A DNA stretch of 64,000 bases, taken from NCBI GenBank assembly GCA_021234155.1, contig JAJEKV010000177.1:716160-780159 (forward strand), given 5' to 3'. Source of the stretch: Isoetes taiwanensis. Its lineage: Eukaryota; Streptophyta; Lycopodiopsida; Isoetales; Isoetaceae. A program made the translations under genes and the position numbers. This document shows positions 34,350 through 47,511 of this stretch, one piece after another; the first letter of the stretch is position 1; every line of letters starts with the position of its first letter. The notes below the pieces were generated by a model. The model searched no databases. It was not told the origin of the DNA and worked only from the letters and a program-made list of their open reading frames with translations.

Positions 34350-37300
34350 GAACCAAAGAATAAAAGCGGTCGGCTTTGAAAAGCACATTTCTTTGCTAAG
34401 CTTATTTAAGCTAAAGGACGGAGATTTCCCAAGCTCTGCTACAAAAATGCAGCCCAATTAACAGAATGAAGATAGGATAAAGGCAGAAACATTTGCGCAA
34501 TGCAAGCTAAGTTATGCATTCCTTTTTATTCTTCCGAAAAGATGGGTAGCTTACGATTTAGCATGAAACTTAAGACTTCGAAGAACAACGGTGAGGTTCC
34601 ACCCACGAACTTAGAGGTGCTCAAAAAGCGAGAATAATTAAGCTGCGAAGTGGCTAGCTGCGGTGCCATGGCGACTTGACAATCTAAGAAAGACTTGCAA
34701 ATAGGCTATGGCAAATTTTGTAACTTTATAGTAACTAAGTTGGGTAGCCTTTATTTGGAGCCGACCCTTAGGGTTTGAGATGGCTTTGGATAGAACAAAC
34801 ATGCCTGTTGTATAACAATGTAGAAAATAATAATAATGTGAACGGCCAGAATATTGTATTTCTTAATGTTGCCATGAACCCGTGGTGAAGATTTTGCAGA
34901 TAACATAAACTCTTATACACAAGTACCTTTTTTTTTGTTCGTGTCATGGTGATAGAACTTGGTAATTCAACTTTGGCGTATTTTAGAATCATCGTAGGCT
35001 ACCTTTGTTGTGCCGCGGACTCTTATGCCGTTGGAACAAACTTGTGTTGAACCCTGCCTTTATGCCAAGTTGAGTTTCATATGGACCCAATGCATAATTG
35101 TTCAATGTAAAATAGATCCGGCTTTTTACAGTCTCTGAGCGCCCAAGAAAATGTGCCAAACTGATTTCAAATCATTGATGGAGTGTAGACGATGCTAGAA
35201 TAGTGATCTGAATTGGCGATGCAGCAAAATTGATGCCGAAATACCCAAGAGCCTTGTTCCCATAGCTGTTCTCGGTCGTAGGGGCATTTGAATATTTGAA
35301 TATACAAGGGCATTTTGGCAATTACCCCAAATTACAAGCGCATTTTTAAAATTTTCCCTTGTTAAAATACCCATGTATTTATATATTTGCTAAAATGCCC
35401 TCCACCATAAAATAGTACAGTCGACTTGGTGCCAGTTCAGAACAAGGTTCAGAACAAAAAATCTATCGACTAAACTTCATGTATTATAGTTAACATGTAT
35501 GAACAATTAAACCCCTAGGTGAATGTGAAAGGAAGCTAGAGTCTGAATGCCATTTTGCTATTGGAAAAGATCTTAGAAATATTTGTTCTAAATTGAAGGT
35601 GAAGATATCTTTTAATTGCCTTGCGTCGACAAACATATCTCTTTTAAACTTTCTTCCCTTAGTCCACTTATGTCCTTAAAGCTGGATGCGAAGCCGATCC
35701 GACAACCGATGCAGCTAGATTCTAAAGCTTTTTATTTTGTCCCTTTCTAATTCTTGCTTTATCGATGTTTTTTTTTTTTTTCCTAAATCACATTCCCATT
35801 TTTAAGAGCTAAATTAAAGTGACATTATGCTCCTCATGTTGAAGCCATTCTTAGATCTCATTTGTTGTGAAAATACCTTCTTGTTTTGTGCTTGTATTCA
35901 AAGCAATGTCGACCTTGGTAACAAATCGGCAACAACAAATCCGACCACGGAAAATCAACCAGCGGGGAAAATCGATCTACAAACTTGTTTCTAATATTTT
36001 CATGCTTTCTATTGCTTCTAGGTCTTGACCTTGTCAACATAACTGGATGGGTTACGAATCGCCCTTGCAAAAGTGGAATCGTTGCCACTTAAGCTTTCCA
36101 TGAACAAAATTGTTACTACGCAACCGTTGGACCAAAGGGTTAGGGGCTCGGTTCGAAATCTGGTTAGGGGGAAGTCGTTCTTGAAATATCGCGGCAATCT
36201 TAAAAAAATAAAATCAATAACCAAAAAGATTTTTTGGCATTTTTTTGAGCCATTTCCATCAAATTTTCTAGGGTCTTGGGTAACTACACTACAATATTCG
36301 GTATTTCCGGTAGTCTTAAATATCTCATGCATTTAAGTAGCATATATTTAAGTAATAATTTAATCTACATCATGAAAGTATAATATCTATTGAAGTTTAT
36401 GAATAAGCACTATGAATATCCACCCTTTTGGTTGGGAATTATAAATAACCACCATGCAAATTAAAATGAGTGATGGAAACCCATGCTACAAATCATATTC
36501 TATTGTTAGTAGACAATTACGCATTAGAAAAACAAAATGAATAACCACTAGATATTTATATTGGCGGTAAAAACCACCTTGTAAAAAAGTACATTAATTT
36601 TAATAAACCATACTACAAAGAAAACCAATGTGGTGGATTTTTAATAGACAATTTCGGCAATAGAAACCAACATGAATAACCACTAGGTATTTTAAATTGG
36701 CGATTGAAAACCACCTCCCAAACTACACTAATTCTAGTAAACCATGCTACAAAGAAAACCAATGTGGAGAATCATCGTCTAGCATTGAAAAACCATACCA
36801 TAAACCATTACCAACTTAATAGCAGATGTTGTATCAATAAACTAACAAAGAAAACCATGCTAGAAACCATTATCAATTTAAATAAACCATGTTGCAACAA
36901 AAACTAGTATGAAAAACCACATCCTACTTATAAGAACCACTATAATATGTGGTTTCTTTTTAAGATATTATTTTTTGCATAAGTAACCACATGTATAGTG
37001 GTTCCTTAGTGGTTAATTATAGGAGTTAACTTTTTAGGATGCCTTGTGAGTGTTAATGGATTTGGGCCTTGAAGATAAAAATAAGCCATGAAAAGCCATT
37101 TATAACTAACAAGTCCCAAATGTATGCTAATAGACATCAAATAAGCGCCATGGCGCCATTGCCATTTAACAACAAAGGCCCTATGGTAAGCTAATAGACA
37201 TCAAATGAAGCCATGAAACCCATTTATAACAAAGGCCCTATGGTAAGCTAATAGACATCAAAATAAAGCCATGAAGCCGTTTTAAGTAACAACAAGACCC

Positions 37301-40300
37301 TAGAGTAAGCTACCCGGGCATCCTAAAGTAAGCTAAGACTCCTAAAAGTGCACTCGAGGGCATCAAATGAATACATGAAGCCATTTTATCAACCTATAAG
37401 ACCCTAAAAGTGGTTACCGGGCATCTAAATAGTCGGTGAAAGCCATTTAGCCCAAAACAAAACAATGCAAGTAGATGACATACTTGTCCCTTGAGGTCGC
37501 TGCTTGTCTCCACGATACGAGGAGCTCAATTGTCGATTTCCATTTAAGCGCCTTGAATTTGGTCCAAAAACTGGTGTGTATCTAGATGTGTTGAGTCTTT
37601 GAGCGTGGGGAAATGGGCGAGAGAAAACACTAAAACAAAGGACTCAGAAGGGTTGCTTTAGGCTAACTATTTGGTGACTAAGTATTTGTGACTAAGATCA
37701 AAGCTAGAATTTGGAATCGAAAAGCAGAAAAAACCGGATGGGAAGCTTGGGAAAACAATTAGGCATAACAAACTTTGGTAGAACACTTTCTTTGTAAAGC
37801 GACCAACTAGAACCATTGGCAATCGAGCCCATGCGATCCGGCCGCCCATGCAGCCCATGCAGAGTGGCGGTCGAGCGCCATACATGGCCCGCGCCAATGT
37901 CTGGGCAGGTGGCGATCGAGGCTGGCATATGCACGCGTGGCGGATCCGGTAGCCCATGCCGCCACAATTTGAATTTTTGAAATTTGAATATTTCCCTTCA
38001 GCCCAGCCCAAATTTGAACATAAAATTCAAAATTCCCGGTAATTTGCCCGCCCCAAATTAACATAAAAGTCAAAATTTCCGCCCCGTAAATTGAAATTTA
38101 TTTGCCACATCCAAATTTGAATCGTCCGCTTTTTAAAATTGTACTTTGCATTTAAAGCTCCCTCTTTGTCGCCGTGCTCCAACTTAATGCGACCATGAAT
38201 GCGGCCAGAGGCGTTTTAGGTGCAGTTCAAAGCGCTTTTCGACTCCGCTTTGTTCGTCTCATTTTACGCTTCGCGCATAAAGTGGCCTACTTTTCTTAAG
38301 CGCCTAAGCGAAACTTTGCAAAGGCGCATGCGCGTCTTTGTCGGTAGCTTTCTTCTTGGCGCTCACGAAATCCCAGGTGGTTCTTGGCGCTTTCTTCTTG
38401 GCGAATTCTTCTTGGCGCTTTCTTCTTGGCGAATCCTTCTTGGCGCTTTCTTCTTGGCACATTCTTTTGCGAATATATCTGCTTTGGGATCAACTTGATT
38501 TTCTGTTCCATCTTGCTCGGGACATACACCTATGGATCTATCTAATATCAAATAAGTCCTTTTTTACGGTATGAATTACATTTCTATTGCTAGCTTGTGT
38601 ATGGCATTGATTCAATTTGATATGAATCTTTGCTAGGAAACTAAGAATCTTGGTTTCAATTGCAAAGTTGGCATGGGGTGCCCATGTTATGCATGCACTG
38701 CTCTTATTGACACATATAATGACAATGGGAGCAGAATGCGCCAACATAGGCACCTCGATGTAACTTACATGATGGAGCTAAGCCAAATCGCCCATGTGAC
38801 CAACTTGGATCAAATGGCCGAGGCCATTCTATTCAAATACACCCCCTTAAAATGGTGTGTTTAGTCTTAATGAAGCCATGGCGCCATTCGGTTGAAATGG
38901 TGCGGCTGAAATGTAAATTTGGAGTCAAATGGAGCCATGGCCATTTTGGTTGAAATGGTGCACTTGGATCCAAATGGGCCATGGCGCCATTGTTCCAAAT
39001 TCACACCTATGAATGTGCCATGGGTGTGAATTTGGATCAAATGGCGCCATGGCGCCATTGTTTAAATTCACACCTATGAATGTGCCATAGGTGTGAATTT
39101 GGAATCAAATAGCGCCATAAAGCCTTTTTGATCAAGTGCATCGAACGACAAAATAACCATAATAGCCATTTAACTCAAAAATCGCCATTTTCGCTTATTT
39201 ATTGCTTATTTTCGTCTATTTCATATGTTCTAAAAGTGTAAGCCTTGCTTGTTGAAGCGGGTTCAATTTTCCCACCATACAACCTATTATTGGAAGGACA
39301 ATTGTTGCGGGGACATATTTTGAATAGAACCACTCTTCATGGGAAGAAATAGATCCTTCAAATGTAGCTATTGAAGTCGTGGTCCGTGATCCCATCGACC
39401 AAACTTCGAGTCCTGCGGAGGCGGATAACATTGGTGAAGCGGTAGGCACATTCATTGATTGGCTAAGGGGATGTAAAACAAAATGAGTGCCCCTCAAGTG
39501 AAGATATGTCTTGAGATCCCTCAATTTGCCCTCTTGGAAGAGGATTCATCTAGTAGTACACCATCTGTCGTGTAGCCCGCATGGGACATCAGTTTTCACG
39601 CTCAACGTGGTGAACCAAACAACACGACAACAAATGAAGCGAGATAGTAGAGAGATTGGAGGTCATGAGAATCTAGCTGCCCGTCTTGGTCTCGGGTTGT
39701 TTAAGCACGAAGATGGGGCGGTCTACTACTCGAGAACAGATCTACTAGGTTTGCCATGCTACATTCTTCATTCCTGCATTGGATCTAAATATTCGGGGCC
39801 GAATATAGTCTTTAGTGATCCTCGGGGATGCTATAGGCGATGAGTTCTTGGGTGTATCAAGGTCGGGCTTTCAGTGGGTAACATAATAGATCAACGGAAA
39901 CCAAAATATCAGGTCATGCCATGCTTGTCTTTGAGAGGCCTATAGCTATGAGTCTAGTAACCTGGGAGACCCATGATGTTTTGCTTCATGATGGTAGAGA
40001 CAGTTTCACAACATTTACAAGCTCATTTGCTCTCGAGCAGGATGACTTAGAAGTTGAGTGCTTGGAAGCTGATGTTGAGAAGCAATTCAAGAGGAAAGGA
40101 TACATATGTGAAAGGTGGGAGGAGGAACCAAGGGGATAGCAGGGAGGGAGGATGTGCGCTTCAAGTCAATCAAGAGTGCTCTAAAATCAACATCTTTGCA
40201 AGGGCGAATGTATCAAAAAAGCGGGCGAGGAAGCAAGTATGTGCCTTAGAAAAAAATTTTATTCTCAATCAGCGATGCCGGGATGCAGCTTGTTTTTGAT

Positions 40301-40751
40301 GTGTTGAGTGTAACTTATACGAGGCGGTCGGGCGTAGTAGTGGTCTCACAGGTGGAAGTCTTGTCAATTCGCATGGTAGCGTGGCTTTAGGGGTTGCTCG
40401 GTCGTTTTATAGTTGGAGGGAAGAGGTTGAGTTAGGTGGAAAAGCAGGCGGAACATGGTATCTGACAGGCTCTAAGAAGCCTAGATCTGTGACACTAGCT
40501 ACGAGAAAGTGTGCTTGATACCTTCATTAGTGAGAATCTTGGAGGCATTCCACATAGAAACAAAAAAAGGAAAGGATGATATAAGGGAGAATGTTATGCA
40601 AACTTCCTTCCATTCTTAATAAGAAGAGCATACATAAGGAAGTGGGTGCGTGGTGGAAGAATTGGCAGGGAAAGAGTGTAACCTTGCCCTCTTTTACAAT
40701 ATTTGGAAGAAGGAGTTTTCAGGCGTCGGCCATAGCAAAAATACTGGCATT

Positions 40752-42255
40752 CTCCAAGTGTAACATATGTGTAGTAATCAAGAAATTGGAAAGAACAAAA
40801 GATACAAGGGAGAGGCGTAACCTTTCAATTCAGCGGCGGGCACATATGTTGGAACAACGTTCTGTAGGAGTCAATATTGGCATTGGCGTGCATTATCACA
40901 TCGTTAGCCCGAGAGAAAGTCACCTTTGCATAATACATGATAAGATGGATCGGTCAAAACACTCACACTGCGAAGTCACCATCTCATAAAATCTGTTTGG
41001 AGAGGAGATCGCTTGAAGAAGCGGCTTGGCCGGAACATTGACACATGGTCATGGTGGGCGAGGGCTTATGGCCATTTCTCTCTTGATCTTTGGAAGGATG
41101 ACTCAAACTTTCATGTTGGATCACTCTCTAGGATCCTACACTATCTTGAGTTCTTGGGAAGAAGGCAAGTGCGGTGATACGTATTGGGCGAACTCTGATT
41201 GCAAATTGATGCAAGCCCTAAAGATACTTCGACCCACTGCGGCATAAGCTAAGCTGGCGAGACACAAAGAAGATGCCTTCATCTTCTCTTGCCAACAAAG
41301 GCTTCAATCCTCTTCCTCGAAATCTCTACTACGGTTGGATAATGCATCGGGTCAAAATAAAAATAGATATGTGTTCTCCTACCTCTCTTATTTGACATGG
41401 CTTAAGGTATTCGATGAGATTCAGGTTGGCTTCATGATGGTTGGGCATACTCATGGCGATATTGATGCATTGTTTGGGAACTTTTCGGCGTTAATGAGTT
41501 CATCGGATGCTCTAACTTTGCACGAGTTGCTTTACTTGTTTAGCAAGTGCAATGCAAAGTCTCTGTTCCATATTTTGTGGATGAAGTTCAGTTGGAAAGG
41601 CTTTGTCAAGGGATATATCACGATAAAGGCCAAGGTCTAACAAAGGCCATACCGACCCATTGCTATTCGATTTAAAATGGATGGGAAATGGCCCATTATG
41701 CAATATAAGATGCGGCCAACCCATAAAAAGTGGATTCGAGGAAAAAGGAATAAGAATGTGGAAGGAGGATGAAAATGGTGAGCCAAGCGTTACCACGAGG
41801 GGTGCCTAAAAATATCCCTCAAGGAAGACATTGAAAGATCTCCACGGCTTTTGCGAGACGACATCAGCAAGTACATAGCATTGTGGAATTCCTTACGCAA
41901 AAATCAAAAGAAGATAGTGTGTTTGCCGCGACGATTACAAAGCAACTATGGATTCTTTGGAGCGAGATTCTTTTGTGTTTGGAAGATGTATCTCGGGGCG
42001 ACCTCAAAATGACAACTTTTGGTTGCGTACAAGGCAAGAACCTCTACAAATTTGCATTTACTCAGGAGGTCGATGATGAAGCGTGCTTGTAAGACCTTTG
42101 CCTCGTATTGTGGGCCGGCGGATGGGCGTCAATGTTGCCTATGGATGAGTTTGATCCTCATGCACATGTTACGAAAAGGTATGTTCGTTTTAGTCCGACT
42201 GGAGGCGATGAAACTCCAACGTGGTTGGGCTTCTGAGAAGAAGATGCCATCCTAG
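40752..42255 (+). pseudogene. DUF7869-domain gene remnant (half 2)
   Basis: This is the cleaner version. An open stretch at 41335-41640 reads DNASGQNKNRY, then SYLTWLKVFDEIQVGFMMVG and HTHGDIDALFGNFS, matching the DUF7869 core. The LDN sits at about 41335-41343 and GHTHGDID at 41440-41466. The upstream 40591-40989 frame has KCNICVVIKKLERTKD and a DRSKH segment like the DGMDQSK motif of the family. The family's role is unknown; linkage with repetitive DNA suggests a mobile element. Frame breaks remain, so activity is unlikely. Confidence 0.7.
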
Positions 42256-43184
42256 ATCCGAGTCTACCAATTATGGTCACATTTATGTATCATGGTGGAT
42301 TTTGTTGGTGCGTGACTATCTGAGGTTGCTTAACTAAGCGTTGGCGACCCAATCCATGAGATCCATCAAGGTATGAGAAGTTAGATGCCATACATTATGC
42401 ATGGGATGCAAATGGCAAAAAGACAGAAGGCTGATTCGATTCAAAATACATTGTTGACATGTGGGGGGACATAGCATTAGCTAAAAGCTCTCAATCTCGG
42501 TCATGTTCTCGATAATCATGTATGTAATTTCTTTTGCTATAATACTTAAGCATTTTGGACAATTAATCGTTGTCGATACATCAATTAGCTTCCATTATGC
42601 TTATACTAACATCCTTACATCTTTTATAATAGGGGTTTAATACACATCATTACATCGATGCACACATTATTGATGGCATACATATAATTTAGATGCACAT
42701 ATTATTGATGGCATTATAGAGTCGATGATTCACTCATCATCAATCCTGCTATTGTGATCGCATTCAGCTCGTAGGCATGGCTCGAGGAACCCAAAGAAGA
42801 TGGATCACAACACGAGTAAAGTAGGGCAATGACACTCACGACTTATACGCTTTGGATTGTAAGTAAGGATCGACTTAACACCTTTATGTATCACGGCGAT
42901 TAATCATTGTAGCTCATGGAGCAAAGAATGGTCTCAAACCCGATCTTCATAAATATTATAAGCCATGGGAGATGAATGACTTCTACCACCGAATGGAGCT
43001 GCTTTTATAGTCGTTGTAGAATTATTGGTATAATACTTGACATTATTTGGTATTATATGTGAGCATTATTGGTATTATATGTCAGCATTATTGGTATTAT
43101 ACTTCAACATTATTGGTATTATACTTCAACATTATTGGATTCGTAGCTATAAATTCTTTTACCTTGTTTTCACTTCTCACTTTT

Positions 43185-43630
43185 CACCTTGCTACTTGAT
43201 CTTGATCCTTGCTTCTTGCTCCTTCATCTTCCTTGTTCCTTGATCTTCTTGCTACTTGATCTTCCTTGTTCCTTGATCTTCTTGCTACTTGATCTTCCTT
43301 GTTCATTGCTTCTTGCTACTTGATCTTGATCCTTGTTCCTTGCTACTTCATTCCCGTGCTCCTTGCTACTTGATCTTGTTCCTTGCTCTTGATCTTGCTA
43401 CTTGATCTTGTTCCTTGCTACTTGATCTTGATCCTTGCTTCTTGCTCCTTGATCTTCCTTGTTCCTTGATCTTCTTGCTACTTGATCTTCCTTGTTCATT
43501 GCATCTTGCTACTTGATCTTGATCCTTGTTCCTTGCTACTTCATTCCTGTGCTCCTTGCTACTTGATCTTGTTGCTTGCTCTTGAACTTGCTACTTGCTC
43601 TGCTCCGTGTTCCTTGCTCCGTCGGTGATC
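43185..43630. repeat. CTTGATC higher-order minisatellite (half 2)
   Basis: Same array as in half 1, with the long block recurring at 43206 and 43432 (period about 226 bp). Confidence 0.9.
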
Positions 43631-45938
43631 CTTGCTTGCTTTTGCAAATGATTGGACCCAATCCTCCCTGGGCTACTCCAGAAGGCCTGCAAGCATGCCC
43701 CAGGCATTCTGTGCGGCCTGGAATGGATGAGCTATGGGACCATTTCTTGGAGTGGAGGTTGCGCCCACGGTCCCACCAAGGAGCTTACAATGGGTTGATC
43801 AACTTCATTCTGGGCGATTTGATTGTGGTCATGAGCCAGCGATGGAAATTAATCTATCGAATGTTATAGAAGACTTGCAATGAGGGGAATTCTTGAACCC
43901 CTCCTTATCGGGCGAGATGCTCTGACAATTGAGGCCTCTTCTTTGTCTTTGGATATTTAGCACACTCTGCGGATGCATACATATCGAGTTCATTCATGAA
44001 ATTTCTAAAGGGACGGATGTATGGCCTTATTAGGGTGTACTACTTGAGTACAGCGGTTTTGTGGAGTTGGGTCTGCTCTTCTTCCGTGAGTATCATCTGT
44101 GGAATTACTTTTTCTAATGACTAGGTACCCCATATGGTGGGAAGAATCGGCTGGGAGGGCGTGAGCTCTTGACTCCTAACCCGGATCGTGGGTTAGACCT
44201 CATGAGCCAAGGGAAAGGGAAGGGGAAGGGGTTAGGAACACGGGGGAAGGTTACTAGGGACATACATAGTTCATGCCGGTCTCTATTGTGTTTGGAAGTT
44301 GGTATATGATGGAGTGTTATTATGTTCTCTAAATATTCATGTATGTATGATAAGCAGATGCTTGCGTGTATACAACCCTGCATAAGGTCTATGATACAGT
44401 CTTGTACGCGTGTATACAACCCACATCAAGTCTATGATACAGTCTTTGTACTGATGTATACAACCCCTGCATAAGGTCTATACAACCCCCATAATAAAAA
44501 AATTCCAGTTTACTAAAAATTTTCCCATTATAATGAAATTGTGCTTTTAAGTGCCCATTTTGTGTGCCATTGCCATTACCAGTTTTCCTCTCCATCGCCT
44601 CCCTCTCTCTCTGCGCCAACTCTGCAAGAGGCAATAAATGATGTCGGTGCTAAAGCGGCGCAACCTAAGAAACTAAAATTATCTAAAGAAAGCCTACGAA
44701 ATAATTACCAAAAATCCCCTCTAAGTAAAAGCATGTTAGGTGTGCCTTAAAAAGTATCAAGTAGGAACCACAAAAGTACCCGAAAAGATAGCCAACACCG
44801 GGTACTAGGTATCTGTGTAATATCTCAATAAAAGGTGCATTTTAGAATTGTTCTACTTATTTTAACCTCCAATAGTATTTGTCTTTGACGTTTATTTTGG
44901 ATTTTTAACTTAGTTTTAATGAAAAGAAAAAATGAAAAAGTACTCAGCTTTGAAGTACCCAGTGTAGGTACCTTTGCAGGTTCCAAAAGTGGTACATCCT
45001 AACATGCTTTTACCTCCACCAGTGGTTTACATTACATAGAACATAGTGGTACTAAAACCGTGATGATGTACATGTTTTTTGGGTTGCCCCTAGGGGGGCA
45101 AACCCTTGTTTATGTGGGTTTGTGGCATATCCTAAGTATATGCTAGAATATACTAGGATATGCTGATGACTGCTCAAAACCCATTGTTGCCTGTAAATTG
45201 GCGGTCATCTGGGTTGTGGGTCGCTCACGTTTGAACTGCCTAACCGGCAAGATAGAACAGAGCATCGGGCTATGGCAGCAGCAGGAAGGCCCACAAACAG
45301 AATGCCCTTGCCCTGTGGCATAGCCGCATTGCTTAGGGTTTAGTCGGCTCAGGGTTTTATGGCACAGGGAGGTACTCGGCTCAGCAAATCGTTCTGTCTA
45401 CTCTGGAAGTCGAATATTTGAGAGGTACATGGCTTTTCAAATCGTCTGCTAAAAATCTCAAAGTCGAATAGCTATTTAGATTGTGCAAGCCAAATACATT
45501 GAAAAAGTTCTGTTCGCCATCTCTAAAGTCGCATTTCTTGTTGTAAATAGCTCGATTGATAGTTTTGTTCCCAGTCAGCTCCAATACAGGTATGATTTCT
45601 TCTTCCAGTTCTTATCTTATGATGTTCTTAATGCTTTTGGAGAGGTTCTTGGCAAGACTAGACTATGATTTATCAGGATAATTCGTTGTTTTATTTCTCA
45701 GCCCAATTCATGGCTTAGCTCATAAAGTGTGCACGAAGATGAGAAAAATTGATGTATGAATTTTCAAGACTCTAGATCATATCAGTAAAATCAGAATCAG
45801 TAATGATTGAATATGAGTTATACACAGCAAAAGCTATGAATGTAAGCGCTATTAGATTCCCTACTAACGGGAAGCTCCTGGACATCTTATTCCAGGAGAT
45901 AAGGAGCTTGCTGAAAAGTTTTCACATTACTAAAGGAT

Positions 45939-46640
45939 TTAATCTTTGACATCTGTTACACCACTTGCAGATATCTGAAAGACGTATGTAGCAGTCAAGA
46001 AGTCAAAACTTTGTAATTCATCTAGAAGACACATGCAAGAAGAAATCCTGCTAGGATATGGCTTCAGATTCTGGTAAGTTAGGAGCATCTATGTTCTTGC
46101 AAATCCGCTGTTCCCTTTTTTCCTTTCTCAACATCATTCTTATTGTTGATGCATGAGCAAGGACGTGACCACCAGCAGGCTTTTTTGGATCAGCCACAAA
46201 TGTCCCACCACCAGGATCGGCAATAACTGGAAACATATTCCATATTAGCTAAGAAAACGAGCTATGTAGGGGGGGATATGAAGAAAGTTTACCTTGATTT
46301 GTCATGAAGACTGCTACATTGAATTCTTCAGCAATCTTGGTCAATCTTGAAAGCATTTGAGCTAGTTTTTGCTGTACATAGATGATAATTTGAGGTTAGA
46401 AAGAGGCTTTCTTTCTCTAAAACCATACAAAAATCTGAGAATATATGCAGAATCTCTACCTGACGTTCTGCTAGTTCACCACGTCCTACATAGATGATAA
46501 TTTGAGGTTAGAAAGAGGCTTTCTTTCTCTAAAACCATACAAAAATCTGAGAATATATGCAGAATCTCTACTTGACATTCTGCTAGTTTACCACGTCCGA
46601 TGAAGTCTACTCCAAAAAGGGCAGTAATTGAATCCATAAT
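45939..46640 (-). CDS. DMC1: DMC1-type meiotic recombinase, 3' exons (half 2)
   Basis: The last exons of a RecA/RAD51-family recombinase that pairs homologous DNA in meiosis. Transcription order: 46640-46592 ([14 protein letters not shown], the Walker B region), 46485-46460 (GELAERQ), 46371-46293 ([20 protein letters not shown] then VFMTNQ), 46226-46060 ([20 protein letters not shown] then [14 protein letters not shown]) and 45983-45939 ([14 protein letters not shown], stop). DPGGG plus [14 protein letters not shown] separates DMC1 from RAD51. All phases join. Intron 46059-45984 starts ATATCCT and ends AC (U12-like). The 46485-46460 exon comes from a 112-bp tandem duplication. Exons for Walker A and the N-terminus are not visible upstream. 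They may lie beyond long introns or be lost. Confidence 0.88.
46376..46599 (-). repeat. 112-bp tandem duplication inside DMC1
   Basis: The block from ACATAGATGATAATTTGAGG through CTAGTTYACCACGTCC occurs at 46376 and again at 46488. Each block carries one intron and the GRG-(E/K)LAE-(R/C)Q coding end. Half 1: about 14188-14408. Confidence 0.9.
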
Positions 46641-47511
46641 CTAACATATCATAGTACTTGTAAGTTTGGAGCTAATTAGGCAAAAAGAGCTGCAGAATCA
46701 ATTTCAAGTTAAATTATATTATCTCTCCCTCAAAACAGGAAGAGATGCTTTTATCTGTAAAGATGAAGGCCAGGTTGGATGTCATGGAAGGTGGATAGCT
46801 ACATTTCAGAAAGCACTGCATACCGAAGACGATCTTGCCTGAATTAGATGACTCAAATATTAGTTCATAGTGTTAAAGGGACATTATGGCTAATATGGTG
46901 GCAGTCAGAATTCCCACGAATGATTTTCTATGGACAGCCTTCGCCAGCGGATGTCAAACAATCAAGCTGTTGGAGAAGGATTTTTGTTGGGTTCAAAACA
47001 CTCCGATTTTCAAAAAAGGAAAGATGGATGGTCTTTTATGAACCATTGCTTACTGCAACTTCCATGGTATCGTAAATTTATGTATTTTTCCTGCAACAGT
47101 TCTATGCTTAAATGGTGCAATATGTCATCTTCATGTTTTCTTCAGAAACGAAGTTGCGTTGTTAGTTTTTAGCTAGTGAAACAAAATTGAGATAGATATG
47201 AACCATTCTATATAATCGAACATTATTTACAAAGAAGATATGTATGGACTATTTTATGTTTTGACAATGTTGTCAAATGGAGAAAAGTATGTTTGTTGCA
47301 AGCTTAAGTATGTAGTCAGTTGTCGATTGCTTGCTGGAATGATGTTGAAGAAAAAAGTTGTCGATTGGACAAGTATTTAAATGCAAGCGTACCAGAGTAT
47401 GGACGATATTATAAAATCTTTTTTACACCTTTCACAATAAATTGTCTTCTATATCATTAGGGCCCCGCATGTATATTTTTTCTATTATCTAAGATTAAGT
47501 CTATATAGAAT

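Noticed and set aside
45939-46640. RAD51 instead of DMC1
   Set aside because: DPGGG and [14 protein letters not shown] with a VTDVKD end fit DMC1. RAD51 has a different loop and GGNIMAHA there.
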